Source of the DNA: CBDCYH01 sp965224105
GTDB lineage: Bacteria > Bacteroidota > Rhodothermia > Rhodothermales > JABDKH01
Direction of reading: 5' to 3'
NCBI GenBank assembly: GCA_965224105.1
Contig: CBDCYH010000001.1
Location: 620,001 to 684,000 of the forward strand
Length of the DNA: 64,000 bases
Below the pieces are notes generated by a model. It ran no database searches, was not told where the DNA came from, and saw only the letters and a list, made by a program, of their open reading frames with translations. Every line of letters begins with the position of its first letter. The stretch's first letter is position 1. A program made the position numbers and the translations under genes. Of this stretch, positions 8,549-18,680 are shown one piece after another.

Positions 8549-11500
8549 ATGAATATTGTAGAGCTGGCCACGCGTCGCAGAGTCACCATCGCCATGTTTA
8601 CGTTGGCGACGCTCGTGTTCGGCCTCGTTTCGCTGTCGCAGCTAAAAATTAATCTACTGCCAGATCTCTCCTACCCAACGTTGACGGTAAGAACGGAGTA
8701 CGTGGGCGCGGCACCCGTCGAGATCGAAAACCTCATCACGAAACCTATCGAAGAGGCCCTCGGCGTTGTCAAGAACGTCAAACAACTCCGATCGATCTCG
8801 CGCAGTGGCCAATCGGATGTAACACTGGAATTCGAATGGGGAGCAAACATGGACATCGCTCGCCAGGATGTTCGTGAGAACCTGGACGCGCTTTCACTGC
8901 CACTAGATGCGCAAAGTCCGCTGATTCTCCGATTCGATCCTTCCCTCGACCCGATCGTCCGGCTTGGCTTCTACTCCACGGGTCGGCCAGACGATTCGGA
9001 GCAACTCACGCGACGGGTGGCAGATTCGCAATCCGAATCGGAAGCAACAGAGGCATTGACCCTGTTGCGTCGGTTTGCCGATGAGGAGATTAAGAAGTCG
9101 CTGGAGGCCGCAACAGGCGTGGCCGCCGTAAAAGTTAGCGGCGGTTTCGAGGACGAGGTGCAAATCCTCGTCGACCAGAAAAGGCTTGCACAATTATCAT
9201 TGCCGATCGAGCGGGTATCTGATGTGCTACGGGCCGAAAATGTTAACATGTCGGGAGGCAGGCTGGAAGAGGGAACACAAGAATTTCTGGTTCGGACCGT
9301 AAACCAGTTCACAAGTGTTGAGGAGATGGCTGATGTGATTATCGAAACGCGTGGCGGCAGGCCCGTATATCTGCGCGACATCGCCGAGGTGCGTTTGGGC
9401 CACAAAGAACGAGAAGCTATCACCCGCATGAATGGCCGAGAGGCGATAGAGATAGCCGTTTACAAAGAAGGAGATGCGAATACGGTTGCTGTTGCCAGTG
9501 CGATTAAGCAGCGATTCGATTCAATCCAAAGAGATCTCCTCGACGGCACTTCCATGAAAATGGAGATTGTCTACGACCAGTCGGTATTTATCAATTCCGC
9601 AATCCGGGAAGTGGTAAACGCAGGCATGATTGGCGGATTGCTTGCAATCATAATCCTCTACTTGTTTCTCGGCGACTTCCGCTCCACAGTGATCATCGGT
9701 TTATCCATTCCGATCTCCGTAATCGCCACCTTCCTCTTGATGTTCTGGAGTGATCTGACGCTCAACATCATGTCGCTTGGGGGTCTCGCTCTAGGTATAG
9801 GCTTGTTGGTAGACAACTCGATCGTTGTCCTTGAGAATATTGCCCGTCATAGAGATATGGGGAAATCAAATTTGATTTCGGCCAGAGATGGCGCTTCGGA
9901 AGTTGCAACTGCCGTCATCGCTTCGACTCTAACTACAATTGCTGTCTTCTTTCCTCTAGTGTTCGTCTCCGGAATTGCCGGACAGCTGTTTAAAGATCAG
10001 GCTCTGACTGTTACGTTCTCGTTGCTCGCTTCCCTGGTTGTAGCCCTTACACTTATTCCAATGATGACATCCATAGGGGGAAAGGCAACATCAGACAAGG
10101 AACGAGAAACGCAACCTCCAAAGTCAAAACTTCTACGCCCTTTCTATTACCTGTGGAAACTAATCTCATTGATAATCCCGAGCTATATCGGCAAGATTAT
10201 CCACACGGTCGTTACCCTTTTGAGCAGGCTTCTTAAGTTGATTATCTCGCCGCTCAGCTGGGCTTTCAAGAAATTCTTTGTGGCGGTAAGCAAAGTGTAC
10301 CGACCAATCCTCAGCTGGTCGCTGAGCAATCGAATAGTGGTTGTCGCAACTGCATTCATCCTACTGGCTCTCTCCCTCCTTCTAGTGCGGAATCTAGGAG
10401 TCGAACTGATCCCACAGATGGATCAAGGAGAGTTTGTTGTTGATTTCAGACTGCCGCAAGGCACTCCACTCCAGTCAACAGATGCAGCCCTTGCCTCATT
10501 GCAAGACAGCGCAACTGAGAACCCGTTTGTACGAAGCACCTTCGCCGTGGCAGGATCTGGGAATCGACTGAATGCGAACCCGGACGAGGGAGGTGAGAAT
10601 TGGGGTGAATTGCACGTTACGTTGACTGACGGCGCTGGTGATGCGGCCAAGGCCGAGGCAGTCGACGCACTTCGAGAGGCTGCACAAAACTTACCAGGAG
10701 CAGAATACAAGTTCGAGGCTCCCACCCTCTTCACATTTGCTACGCCCATCGAGGTGGAAGTCTCAGGGTTTGACCTGGCAAAACTGAAATCGGTCTCGGG
10801 TGAAATAGCATCCCGCATGACTGCGTCGGACCGCTTTGCTGATGTCAAGTCAACCATGGAGGCCGGGCATCCAGAACTACAGATCATCTTCGACAGAGAA
10901 CGAGCTGCCGCATTGGATATCTCAGTGCACGATATCGCAGACAGGGTTGTTAACCATGTGCGTGGTACCGTCGCAACAAGATATTCATGGCGCGACCGGA
11001 AGATTGATGTCCTCGTGCGAGCCCGAGACCAGGACCGGTCATCAGTTGATAAGATTTCGCAACTTGTAATAAATCCAGAAAGTGAACGCCCGGTACCATT
11101 GAGCTCCGTGGCCACCATATTTGTAGAAAACGGTCCGGGAGAAATCCGGCGGTCAAGTCAGCAACGGGTCGCGTTGATAACAGCCAACAAAACGTTTGGG
11201 GACCTGGGCGATGCCGTTCAGGAGATCGAAGGCATTATCTCCGGTGTTAGCATACCGACCGGGCTAACCGTTAGAATGTCTGGACAGAGCGAAGAAATGT
11301 CGGCATCATTCCGATCGCTACTCTTTGCATTATTGCTCGCCGTGTTTCTGGTGTACCTCGTCATGGCGTCCCAGTTCGAATCGCTCATACATCCGTTTGT
11401 CATCTTCTTCTCGATCCCGTTGGCAGCGATCGGCGCAATCCTGGCACTCTGGCTAACCGGTTCAACAATTAGTGTGGTTGTGTTTATAGGATTTATCCTG

Positions 11501-11824
11501 CTTGCCGGAATCGTGGTGAACAACGCGATCGTCCTTGTCGACCTGATCAACAAACTGCGCGAGAATGGACTTCCGAGGAGGGAAGCAATTGAACAGGCTG
11601 GCGCGCTTCGACTCAGACCGATCTTGATGACAACCCTGACCACCGCTCTGGGACTGCTACCCCTCGCACTCGGTTTTGGTGATGGCGCTGAAATCCGAGC
11701 TCCAATGGCAGTGACGGTAATCGGCGGGCTCCTGGTCGCAACATTACTTACTCTGGTGGTAATTCCAGTGATGTATTCGCTGCTTGATAGAGACGCACCG
11801 GTCAGACAGGAGGTCGCGTCATGA
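8549..11824 (+). CDS. RND efflux permease, first of two
   Basis: A 1091-residue HAE1-type inner-membrane efflux pump with twelve predicted TM helices and two large periplasmic loops. The TM4 motif is GLLVDNSIVVLENI (near residue 420), where AcrB has a D-D pair and here it is D-N. In TM10, GIVVNNAIVLVD (near 990) has Asn where AcrB has the relay Lys. The cytoplasmic link between TM6 and TM7 (about residues 505-590) is longer than in AcrB and rich in hydrophobic/basic segments, such as WKLISLIIPSYIGKIIHTVV. The ATG at 8549 is chosen because the protein then begins directly at the first TM helix. Its stop overlaps the next start (ATGA), implying coupled synthesis. Confidence 0.92.
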   Translation: MNIVELATRRRVTIAMFTLATLVFGLVSLSQLKINLLPDLSYPTLTVRTEYVGAAPVEIENLITKPIEEALGVVKNVKQLRSISRSGQSDVTLEFEWGANMDIARQDVRENLDALSLPLDAQSPLILRFDPSLDPIVRLGFYSTGRPDDSEQLTRRVADSQSESEATEALTLLRRFADEEIKKSLEAATGVAAVKVSGGFEDEVQILVDQKRLAQLSLPIERVSDVLRAENVNMSGGRLEEGTQEFLVRTVNQFTSVEEMADVIIETRGGRPVYLRDIAEVRLGHKEREAITRMNGREAIEIAVYKEGDANTVAVASAIKQRFDSIQRDLLDGTSMKMEIVYDQSVFINSAIREVVNAGMIGGLLAIIILYLFLGDFRSTVIIGLSIPISVIATFLLMFWSDLTLNIMSLGGLALGIGLLVDNSIVVLENIARHRDMGKSNLISARDGASEVATAVIASTLTTIAVFFPLVFVSGIAGQLFKDQALTVTFSLLASLVVALTLIPMMTSIGGKATSDKERETQPPKSKLLRPFYYLWKLISLIIPSYIGKIIHTVVTLLSRLLKLIISPLSWAFKKFFVAVSKVYRPILSWSLSNRIVVVATAFILLALSLLLVRNLGVELIPQMDQGEFVVDFRLPQGTPLQSTDAALASLQDSATENPFVRSTFAVAGSGNRLNANPDEGGENWGELHVTLTDGAGDAAKAEAVDALREAAQNLPGAEYKFEAPTLFTFATPIEVEVSGFDLAKLKSVSGEIASRMTASDRFADVKSTMEAGHPELQIIFDRERAAALDISVHDIADRVVNHVRGTVATRYSWRDRKIDVLVRARDQDRSSVDKISQLVINPESERPVPLSSVATIFVENGPGEIRRSSQQRVALITANKTFGDLGDAVQEIEGIISGVSIPTGLTVRMSGQSEEMSASFRSLLFALLLAVFLVYLVMASQFESLIHPFVIFFSIPLAAIGAILALWLTGSTISVVVFIGFILLAGIVVNNAIVLVDLINKLRENGLPRREAIEQAGALRLRPILMTTLTTALGLLPLALGFGDGAEIRAPMAVTVIGGLLVATLLTLVVIPVMYSLLDRDAPVRQEVAS

Positions 11825-14800
11825 AGATTACCCGACTAGCCCTGAACAGACCAGTAACCACAGTAATGGTGTTCGTTAGTGCCGTTGTCCTCGGGCTGGT
11901 TTCCACGCGACTTATTCCGTTGCAGTACTTTCCTGAATTTGACATCCCGTTCATTTTTGTTGATCTCCCCTACTCGGGATCGAGTCCCGACGAAACGGAA
12001 CGGCTAATTGTCAGACCGGCGGAGGAGGTACTTGCTACCATTCCCGGTGTTGAACGCATGTCATCCACAGCCCACAGCAACGGGGGCAACGTCCGGTTGA
12101 TGTTCAAGATTGGAGAAGACACCGCGACAAAGGGAATGCTCGTTAGAGAAAAACTGGACGCGATCGTCGACCAGTTCCCATCAGATTTTACTCGTTACTA
12201 CGTCTGGCAACGATCTATCTCAGATGAGTCTATTCTTGATCTCAGGATTTCATCCGAAAGGGATTTGTCGAATGCGTACGAACTGCTTAATCGCAAGGTT
12301 AAAAATTCACTGGAGCGGATCGACGGTGTATCTCGAGTGGAACTCAACGGCGTGGTTCCCCGAGAACTTCGGGTGGAGCTAAATGCAGACAGAGTAGCTG
12401 CACATAACATCAACGTAACTGATCTCGCGACGGACTTGCAGAATGCAAACTTTGCAGTCTCGGGGGGAAGAATTACGGACGCAGGTCGCAGGTTGATCGT
12501 CAGACCGGTTGGATCGCTTACAACGGCGGAACAAGTGGCAAATCTTGTGATCAACAAAACTGGCGTACGCCTACGCGACGTTGCCGACGTGACATACGAT
12601 CAGCCAGTATTGGACTACGGCCGGCACCTCGACAGGTCTTATGCAATTGCGATCGAAGTGTACAAGGAAGGCGGAGCAAACACTGTCGCTGTCTGCGAAA
12701 GCATAATTAATGAGGTTGAAAAACTCCGGCAGGATCCCGAAATGAGAGGGATCGCGATATATGAGATGGATAACCAGGGAGCCGGAATAGTCTACTCCAT
12801 TAGAGAACTACTGAAGGCTGGCGTAACAGGGGCATTCTTTGCGTTCGTCGTTCTCTTCTTCTTCCTCCGCCGATGGTCGACAACGACCATCGTAGCACTC
12901 TCGGTGCCCATTTCGCTGATTATCACACTGGGTGTACTCTACTTCGCCGGAATCTCGCTCAACATTTTGACCATGATGGGTCTGATGTTGGCTATCGGAA
13001 TGCTTGTCGATAATGCGGTTGTTGTAACAGAGAGTATTCACCGGCACCAGCTGTTGAGCCCGAGCGACCCGCGCGGATCCAGCATTCGCGGCGTAAAAGA
13101 AGTTGGCCTTGCCGTCACCGCAGGTACTTTTACGACCGGCATTGTATTTCTGCCGAACATAATTAGTCAGCAGGATCAGATCTCGCTTTTCCTGAAACAC
13201 GTATCTATTACGATTTGCGTTGCGCTGGCTGCATCACTCCTGGTCTCTCAAACTATTGTACCGATGCTAACCGCGCGGCTCAAGCCGCATGACTCGGGTC
13301 GCAAGCTAACCATTGTCGACCGAGGAATAGGGTTATACAAGAAAGTTCTCACGTGGACGCTTAGACACAGGGCCATCACAACAATCGCCTCCGTCCTGAT
13401 CCTGGGAAGTGGATTTCTTGCAGGCCAACTGGCGAACTTTGACTTTGGAGATGACGAGGGTGGTGAACGACGGATTAGGCTGCACTATCACCTGGACGGA
13501 ACATACCAGCTTCCCATTGTGGAACAGGCGGTTGATACAATTGAAGACTACCTTTACGCGAATCAGGAGAAATTTGAAATAGAGTCGGTGTATACCTGGT
13601 ATACAACCAATCAGGCATCATCGACGATATTGTTGATTGATGAGAAGGATGCAGAGCTTGAGCCAGACGAGATTGAAGAACTAATCCAGGAGGATTTGCC
13701 TAAGCTGGCAATCGCGCGTCCGAATTTCTCCTGGAGAAGATCCGATAGCAGAGAAGAGAACATTAGAGTAGTCGTCCAGGGAGAATCAAGTGAGGTATTG
13801 TCTGAGATTGCTGAGCAACTTGCGGAGCGAATTAATCTCATGGATGGCTTCAAAGACGCGCTCAGCGAATCTGAAAAAGGATCAGAAGAGATACACATAT
13901 TGGTCGACCGTCAACGCGCACGACAGTATGGTTTTTCGTCTCAACAGATTGCGGGCACTGTCTCGTCGGCAATGAGGGGTCGCAATATCCGCCGGTTCCA
14001 TAACGAAGACGGAGAAATCGAACTGCGCCTTCAGTACAAAGATGGTGACAAACAAACCACATCAGACATAACCAACCTCACCATCCAGCGTACGGGGCAA
14101 TCACCTATTAGGCTGGCGGCGCTGGCCGATGTTAAGAGGTCAACCGGACCGCGGTCGATCGAAAGAGAGCAGAGACAAACGGTAGTCGGGGTCCATGCCA
14201 AGCTGGATGGAATCAATAGTGGAGATGCTCGGCGACAGCTGCAGCAGCTAATGCAGAGTTATCAGTTGCCTCCCGGATACAACTGGGGCTTCGGCACGCA
14301 GTTTAACCGAGACCAGGAATCGCAGAACATTATGCTGCGAAATGTTCTCCTGGCCTTAATGCTTATCTACCTCGTGATGGCAGGTCTGTTTGAGTCGCTG
14401 ATACATCCTCTTGCGATCTGGATCTCGATGCTGTACGGCATTGTCGGTATGATGTGGTTTTTCGTTGTGACTAAAACCATCATATCCATTCTCGCGTGGA
14501 TTGGAGGGCTTATCCTAATTGGCGTGGTTGTAAACAATGGGATTGTCCTTGTCGAACATATAAACAATCTGCGTCGTGAGGGCCAGGATCGAACAAGTGC
14601 GGTACTCCAGGCTGGAGCAGAACGCTTCCGCCCGATCTTGATGACTGCCGCTACAACGGTATTGGGACTAATTCCGCTTAGCTTATCCAACACGCTCATC
14701 GGTGGAGATGGGCCTCCATACTATCCGATGGCTCGTGCTATCGTCGGCGGACTTTCCTTTGCAACCATTGTTACGCTCCTGATCTTGCCAACCATCTATA

Positions 14801-14883
14801 TCCATCTGGATAATCTGCGTGGTTGGGGCAGCACAATCGTCTCCAACTCCAGGTCAGGCTTTGGGACAAAAGTCAAACTCTAG
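11821..14883 (+). CDS. RND efflux permease, second of two
   Basis: A 1020-residue RND permease paralogous to its neighbour. TM4 reads GMLVDNAVVVTESIHRH (near 395) and TM10 GVVVNNGIVLVEHIN (near 900), so it has the same D-N and missing-Lys pattern. The TM6-TM7 link is of ordinary length (ARLKPHDSGRKLTIVDRG). Two distinct permeases with one adaptor suggest a heteromeric pump like MdtBC; this is inferred from gene order. It lacks the long hydrophobic insertion of the first permease. Its stop codon interlocks with that of the convergent VOC gene. Confidence 0.91.
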   Translation: MKITRLALNRPVTTVMVFVSAVVLGLVSTRLIPLQYFPEFDIPFIFVDLPYSGSSPDETERLIVRPAEEVLATIPGVERMSSTAHSNGGNVRLMFKIGEDTATKGMLVREKLDAIVDQFPSDFTRYYVWQRSISDESILDLRISSERDLSNAYELLNRKVKNSLERIDGVSRVELNGVVPRELRVELNADRVAAHNINVTDLATDLQNANFAVSGGRITDAGRRLIVRPVGSLTTAEQVANLVINKTGVRLRDVADVTYDQPVLDYGRHLDRSYAIAIEVYKEGGANTVAVCESIINEVEKLRQDPEMRGIAIYEMDNQGAGIVYSIRELLKAGVTGAFFAFVVLFFFLRRWSTTTIVALSVPISLIITLGVLYFAGISLNILTMMGLMLAIGMLVDNAVVVTESIHRHQLLSPSDPRGSSIRGVKEVGLAVTAGTFTTGIVFLPNIISQQDQISLFLKHVSITICVALAASLLVSQTIVPMLTARLKPHDSGRKLTIVDRGIGLYKKVLTWTLRHRAITTIASVLILGSGFLAGQLANFDFGDDEGGERRIRLHYHLDGTYQLPIVEQAVDTIEDYLYANQEKFEIESVYTWYTTNQASSTILLIDEKDAELEPDEIEELIQEDLPKLAIARPNFSWRRSDSREENIRVVVQGESSEVLSEIAEQLAERINLMDGFKDALSESEKGSEEIHILVDRQRARQYGFSSQQIAGTVSSAMRGRNIRRFHNEDGEIELRLQYKDGDKQTTSDITNLTIQRTGQSPIRLAALADVKRSTGPRSIEREQRQTVVGVHAKLDGINSGDARRQLQQLMQSYQLPPGYNWGFGTQFNRDQESQNIMLRNVLLALMLIYLVMAGLFESLIHPLAIWISMLYGIVGMMWFFVVTKTIISILAWIGGLILIGVVVNNGIVLVEHINNLRREGQDRTSAVLQAGAERFRPILMTAATTVLGLIPLSLSNTLIGGDGPPYYPMARAIVGGLSFATIVTLLILPTIYIHLDNLRGWGSTIVSNSRSGFGTKVKL

Positions 14884-15269
14884 GCCGGTTCAAACAGAGC
14901 AACGGTTGCACCAGATGGGTCGCGAATATAGGCGTACCTTCCTGCACCTCCCATGGTCTTTACATCCACCACAACCTCTCCGCCCGCTTCTCTGCATGCC
15001 GCCAAACTCTCGTCGAGGTTTTCAACGTTGATGTACATAAGCCATCCGGATGGCAAACCCTTGTTACCTCCGCGCGAATGACAGATGCCCGCAACGGCCG
15101 TGTCGGATCCCGGCGGCACCATGGAATAGTCAGAATACTCACCCATGGAAACGTCTTGACTAGTCCAACCCACTACTGATTGATAGAACTTGCGAAGACT
15201 TGCAGCGTCGTCAACGGTAATATCGATCCAGCCAATGGTACCAGGCGCGGCTTTTTCGTTTGTGCTCAT
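14880..15269 (-). CDS. VOC-family (glyoxalase-like) protein
   Basis: A 129-residue vicinal-oxygen-chelate protein with two beta-alpha-beta-beta-beta halves: GTIGWIDITVDDAASLRKFY at residues 10-29, and LMYINVENLDESLAACREAG, ending RDPSGATVALFEPA. It resembles the small VOC proteins annotated as glyoxalase/bleomycin resistance-like. The usual His/Glu metal ligands of true glyoxalase I are not all evident, so the activity is unknown. It is a single gene; its stop overlaps the end of the RND operon by 4 bases. Confidence 0.82.
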   Translation of the reverse strand: MSTNEKAAPGTIGWIDITVDDAASLRKFYQSVVGWTSQDVSMGEYSDYSMVPPGSDTAVAGICHSRGGNKGLPSGWLMYINVENLDESLAACREAGGEVVVDVKTMGGAGRYAYIRDPSGATVALFEPA

Positions 15270-15333
15270 TGTTCACCTTGTCACGAATAGTTCGATCCAA
15301 AGTTAGCGAGCACCTCGGATGTAACCAACCGGA

Positions 15334-15822
15334 CTACTTTGGCAGAAGTACGTCGAATCGACCGGTGATTCCAACCTTTTGGGAATCGGCAAATTGCCAA
15401 TACTGTTCGCGGCCGCGAAGCACCAGGGAATACGTTCCCTGAACGCGCTCATCATCCTGGAACTGGATGGAAATAGAATTACTCGGGCTGGGTTCGATCC
15501 ACGCGACTGCTCGATCGATCGCGCTTGTCCGGACACTCATACCAGCATCCGCATTCTCGATCTGGTAGTAACCAACTCCTTTGTAATCGGGCACGGTCAA
15601 GAAGACGATTTCCGTCGTGTCCCCTCTTTGAAAAGTCCCAAGAAATTCAACCATCCCTTCGCCGACAACTCGCATCTCACCCTCGCCCTCCCAAACTTCG
15701 TCGCCGACCTCGGCCGTGAACGGATAATCGAATCCGGATGCATCATCTCCGGAATAGATCTCGCATCCTGTGAGCATTGCCGCGAGTACAAAGCAACACC
15801 AGAGCGAAGTCCCTATTTTCAT
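15334..15822 (-). CDS. Hypothetical lipoprotein
   Basis: A 162-residue secreted protein of no recognised family. The ATG at 15822 gives MKIGTSLWCCFVLAAMLTGC, a clear lipoprotein signal with lipobox LTGC. The mature part is short beta-rich segments (EVGDEVWEGEGEMRVVG, VEFLGTFQRGDT, GTYSLVLRGREQYW). This fits a small beta-sandwich that sits in the periplasm or on the outer membrane. A nine-codon-longer start (15849) would spoil the signal peptide. It stands alone between the VOC gene and the divergent Sua5/TsaC gene. Confidence 0.7.
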   Translation of the reverse strand: MKIGTSLWCCFVLAAMLTGCEIYSGDDASGFDYPFTAEVGDEVWEGEGEMRVVGEGMVEFLGTFQRGDTTEIVFLTVPDYKGVGYYQIENADAGMSVRTSAIDRAVAWIEPSPSNSISIQFQDDERVQGTYSLVLRGREQYWQFADSQKVGITGRFDVLLPK

Positions 15823-15912
15823 TTTTGATCTACCCATACTCCTAACCAATGGTAACGAGATATTTTGTCAATATTGCATTCCTGTTGGGGTTGGAGCTAA
15901 CGGACAGCCGAA

Positions 15913-16869
15913 ATGACCAAACGAATCCAAGACCCCCGAATTGCTGCGAGTATTCTGCAGTCTGGCGGAATTGTGGCCATTCCAACCGAAACAGTTTACG
16001 GGCTAGCAGCGGATTCCACGAACAAACATGCAGTTAACCGAATCTACAGGATCAAGAATCGACCTGCTGGCAATCCACTCATCGTTCATGTCGGCACTCA
16101 GGAAGGGCTCGGCCAGACGGGAATCATCGATCACGCATATATACGTGATCTTGTCGATTCATTTTGGCCAGGACCCTTGACTCTCGTAGTCAACCGCCAC
16201 CCTGATTTCCCGGACTATGCATGTGCCGGGCTCCCAACGATCGCGGTCCGAATGCCGCATCACACGGTTGCTCTGGATGTTATTAGACGGGTCGGGTCTC
16301 CCCTCGCCGCACCCTCGGCGAATATTTCTGGTCGGCCTAGTTGCACCAACTGGATGCAGGTGTTGGAAGACTTGGATGGGATGATTGATGCAGTACTAAC
16401 ACACGATGAGCCTTTACTCGGGCTTGAATCGACAGTTGTCGACTGCACCGGCACGGTCCCACAGATTATGCGTCCAGGATTTGTCACAGTCGAACAACTG
16501 CAAACCGTCGTCGACCGCATTAATGTATCTGCGACGGAGAATGCCCGGAGTCCGGGGACGCGGTACCGGCATTATGCGCCAAAGGCCAGAGTAGTACCAG
16601 TAGACATGCCCCAAAAAGTATCCATGGCTGACAAGGTCGCCTACATCGGACTGGGCGTGGAGAGCGAGCAACCAACCGGTTACGTCGAGGTTCGGTTTTG
16701 TGCCTCACTGCACGAGTACGCCAAAATATTCTATTCCTTTCTCCGTGAATGTGATGCGGCTGGCATCTTAGAGATTCACTGCCAGACAGCGACTCCGGAA
16801 CGATTGGGAATTGCCCTCAACGATAGAATCAATCGGGCTGCATCCGGTAGCTCCCGCGAGTCACCCTAA
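15913..16869 (+). CDS. Threonylcarbamoyl-AMP synthase, Sua5 type
   Basis: A 318-residue L-threonylcarbamoyladenylate synthase, which makes the precursor for t6A at position 37 of ANN-decoding tRNAs. The N-terminal YrdC domain has GGIVAIPTETVYGLAADS, the ATP/threonine pocket RIKNRPAGNPLIVHV, and ESTVVDC. The linker SPGTRYRHYAPKA followed by a C-terminal Rossmann-like domain marks the Sua5 form rather than short TsaC. Its 3' end overlaps the convergent FAD-reductase gene by 41 bases, an unusually long coding overlap. Confidence 0.92.
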   Translation: MTKRIQDPRIAASILQSGGIVAIPTETVYGLAADSTNKHAVNRIYRIKNRPAGNPLIVHVGTQEGLGQTGIIDHAYIRDLVDSFWPGPLTLVVNRHPDFPDYACAGLPTIAVRMPHHTVALDVIRRVGSPLAAPSANISGRPSCTNWMQVLEDLDGMIDAVLTHDEPLLGLESTVVDCTGTVPQIMRPGFVTVEQLQTVVDRINVSATENARSPGTRYRHYAPKARVVPVDMPQKVSMADKVAYIGLGVESEQPTGYVEVRFCASLHEYAKIFYSFLRECDAAGILEIHCQTATPERLGIALNDRINRAASGSSRESP

Positions 16870-17956
16870 TGGCGGTATCCAGAATCCCGGGCAACCGGCG
16901 CATGGCTTTCATTCCAAACTGCGTTGCGTAAGGACGGACCAGGAAATTGTGAAACCATCTGCCCCACCGCATCCGAGTCGAATACTCATCGAGCCATTCG
17001 GTCTTGTATCTTTTTTGGGGGTCATCCACTGCGCCATCGAGTGCACCAGCAATTATTCTCGCCGCCATGATGCCGGATTGAATTGCCATTGACATCCCAT
17101 CGCCGCAGAGTGGCGCGATCATCCCGGCCGAATCGCCAGCAAAAAATATTTGGCCCGCAACGGGCATTCGAGGTCTGAAAGTGAGCTGACTCGCAGCGCA
17201 GAATGCGGGATCAACGCGGTCCAGCTTATGACACCGGCTTTCTAGCTCAGTGTTTTGTTTCCCCATAAGCTCCAACATCATTCTCGGATCACCACCGGCT
17301 TCCTGCAACAGTCTTTTGTCCGCGATCCAACACATATTGACCAACTCACCCTCGACCATGGACATTCCGCAGTAGCCTCCGCGAACAGGAAACATCTCTA
17401 TCATCTTACCAAGGTCCAGTCCGCGATAGTGGGCTTTGAACGCAACGTAGGGTGAATCTATATCAGGTTGGAAACCTTGCAACATATTAACAAGCCTGCT
17501 GGAGCGACCGCAGGCGACCACAACAAACCTCGCGCGGTCTATACGATCATCTGATCGACAGACCAGAATCTGCTTACCAACTTGATCAACCATTTTCACA
17601 GTATGACCCCTAACAATATGGGCTCCTTGTCTATACGCCTCATCAAGACAAATGGCATCTAGTCTGTTCCTCGATATGCCGAGCGCTCCTCCGGGAATAC
17701 AGGCACTAACCTCAGCAGTGTCGTTTGCTATCCTTACTCGTTCCAATGTTGTGGCACCCGCCGCTTCCAGCCGTTCTAGGACGCCCAGATGTTCCAGAAG
17801 AGACCTTCCCTCTGGTGAAAGAAACTCTCCGCAAAGTTTCTGCCTTGACCCTCGCGACTTTTCAATCAGGCATACGGATAACCCTGCCTGCCTGGCCTTG
17901 ATAGCTGCGGCCGATCCTGCCAGTCCACCGCCTACGATGCATACGTCGTGAATCAT
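16829..17956 (-). CDS. FAD-dependent oxidoreductase (geranylgeranyl-reductase/PHBH-like)
   Basis: A 375-residue flavoprotein. The N-terminal dinucleotide fold is CIVGGGLAGSAAAI (residues 6-19), followed by LIEKSR and the CGEFLSPEG loop. The second FAD motif IFFAGDSAGMIAPLCGDGMS is near 280. It belongs to the group annotated as geranylgeranyl reductase or tryptophan-halogenase-like monooxygenase. In other bacteria such enzymes often sit beside a methyltransferase and a type III polyketide synthase; no such synthase is present here. Its ATG overlaps the methyltransferase TGA (ATGA), so the two are coupled. Substrate unknown. Confidence 0.86.
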   Translation of the reverse strand: MIHDVCIVGGGLAGSAAAIKARQAGLSVCLIEKSRGSRQKLCGEFLSPEGRSLLEHLGVLERLEAAGATTLERVRIANDTAEVSACIPGGALGISRNRLDAICLDEAYRQGAHIVRGHTVKMVDQVGKQILVCRSDDRIDRARFVVVACGRSSRLVNMLQGFQPDIDSPYVAFKAHYRGLDLGKMIEMFPVRGGYCGMSMVEGELVNMCWIADKRLLQEAGGDPRMMLELMGKQNTELESRCHKLDRVDPAFCAASQLTFRPRMPVAGQIFFAGDSAGMIAPLCGDGMSMAIQSGIMAARIIAGALDGAVDDPQKRYKTEWLDEYSTRMRWGRWFHNFLVRPYATQFGMKAMRRLPGILDTAIRVTRGSYRMQPD

Positions 17957-18678
17957 TTCGTGCGGTCCGGAGCTGAATCAGCCAGATACCGAAAAAGGAT
18001 TGTGCGTTCGACCTCCAGGTCCACCCCTGCCGAATACCCAAGTCGCCTAATATCGTCGGCGGAATACGCCTTTCGAACGGAAACGGGTCCATCATACCTA
18101 ACCATCTCGCAGAATGGTAGTAATCGTGTGAATCCCCTTAAAGCGAAATACGAAAGTTTACTGGGTCGCAGGTCATTGATCAACACTCTGGCACTCACGC
18201 GCGCCATCTCTCTAAGGGAGGTGATTGCTTCATCTTCGTTCAAATGATGCAACACAAGAGACGCTGTGCACAAATCGAACGTCTTATCTTCAAATGGAAG
18301 CGCGGTTGCATCCGCGACGTGAAACGTAAGTGCACCGTTGTATGGAGTTGAATCTGATTCATTTTTAGCGATGTTTACAACACTCGGATTACGATCAACA
18401 CCGACTCCAAAGATCTTTACGCCACGTCGTAGTGCGAACCTGTGAACGTGTCGCAGGTGCTTGCCCGATCCACATCCGATATCCAACAGTGAAAAGGAAT
18501 TGACGCGTCTCTGACGAACAAACTTACCGATACGACGATTCGTTGCAAGGTAGCCTGCAAACAAGGTGGTCAACAAATCTATTTGTTTCAGTGCTTGCTG
18601 CAGTTCCGTTACGCTCCGACCCGATTCATCCATCTGCTCTGGACCTTCGTGTCGCGAAATGAAATGAAGAGCAGACAA
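17953..18678 (-). CDS. Class I SAM-dependent methyltransferase
   Basis: A 241-residue methyltransferase. Motif I is LLDIGCGSGKHL (about 67-78), motif II TFHVADATALPFEDKTFDL, and the post-II stretch is TASLVLHHLNEDEA. The PEQMDESG near the N-terminus resembles the PELMDD seen in relatives found beside FAD reductases in polyketide clusters. That supports the long TTG start (18678), two bases after the nitroreductase stop; ATG 18633 is the alternative. It likely methylates a small phenolic or quinone-type molecule made with the adjacent reductase, but that is inference. Confidence 0.84.
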   Translation of the reverse strand: MSALHFISRHEGPEQMDESGRSVTELQQALKQIDLLTTLFAGYLATNRRIGKFVRQRRVNSFSLLDIGCGSGKHLRHVHRFALRRGVKIFGVGVDRNPSVVNIAKNESDSTPYNGALTFHVADATALPFEDKTFDLCTASLVLHHLNEDEAITSLREMARVSARVLINDLRPSKLSYFALRGFTRLLPFCEMVRYDGPVSVRKAYSADDIRRLGYSAGVDLEVERTILFRYLADSAPDRTK

Positions 18679-18680
18679 AT

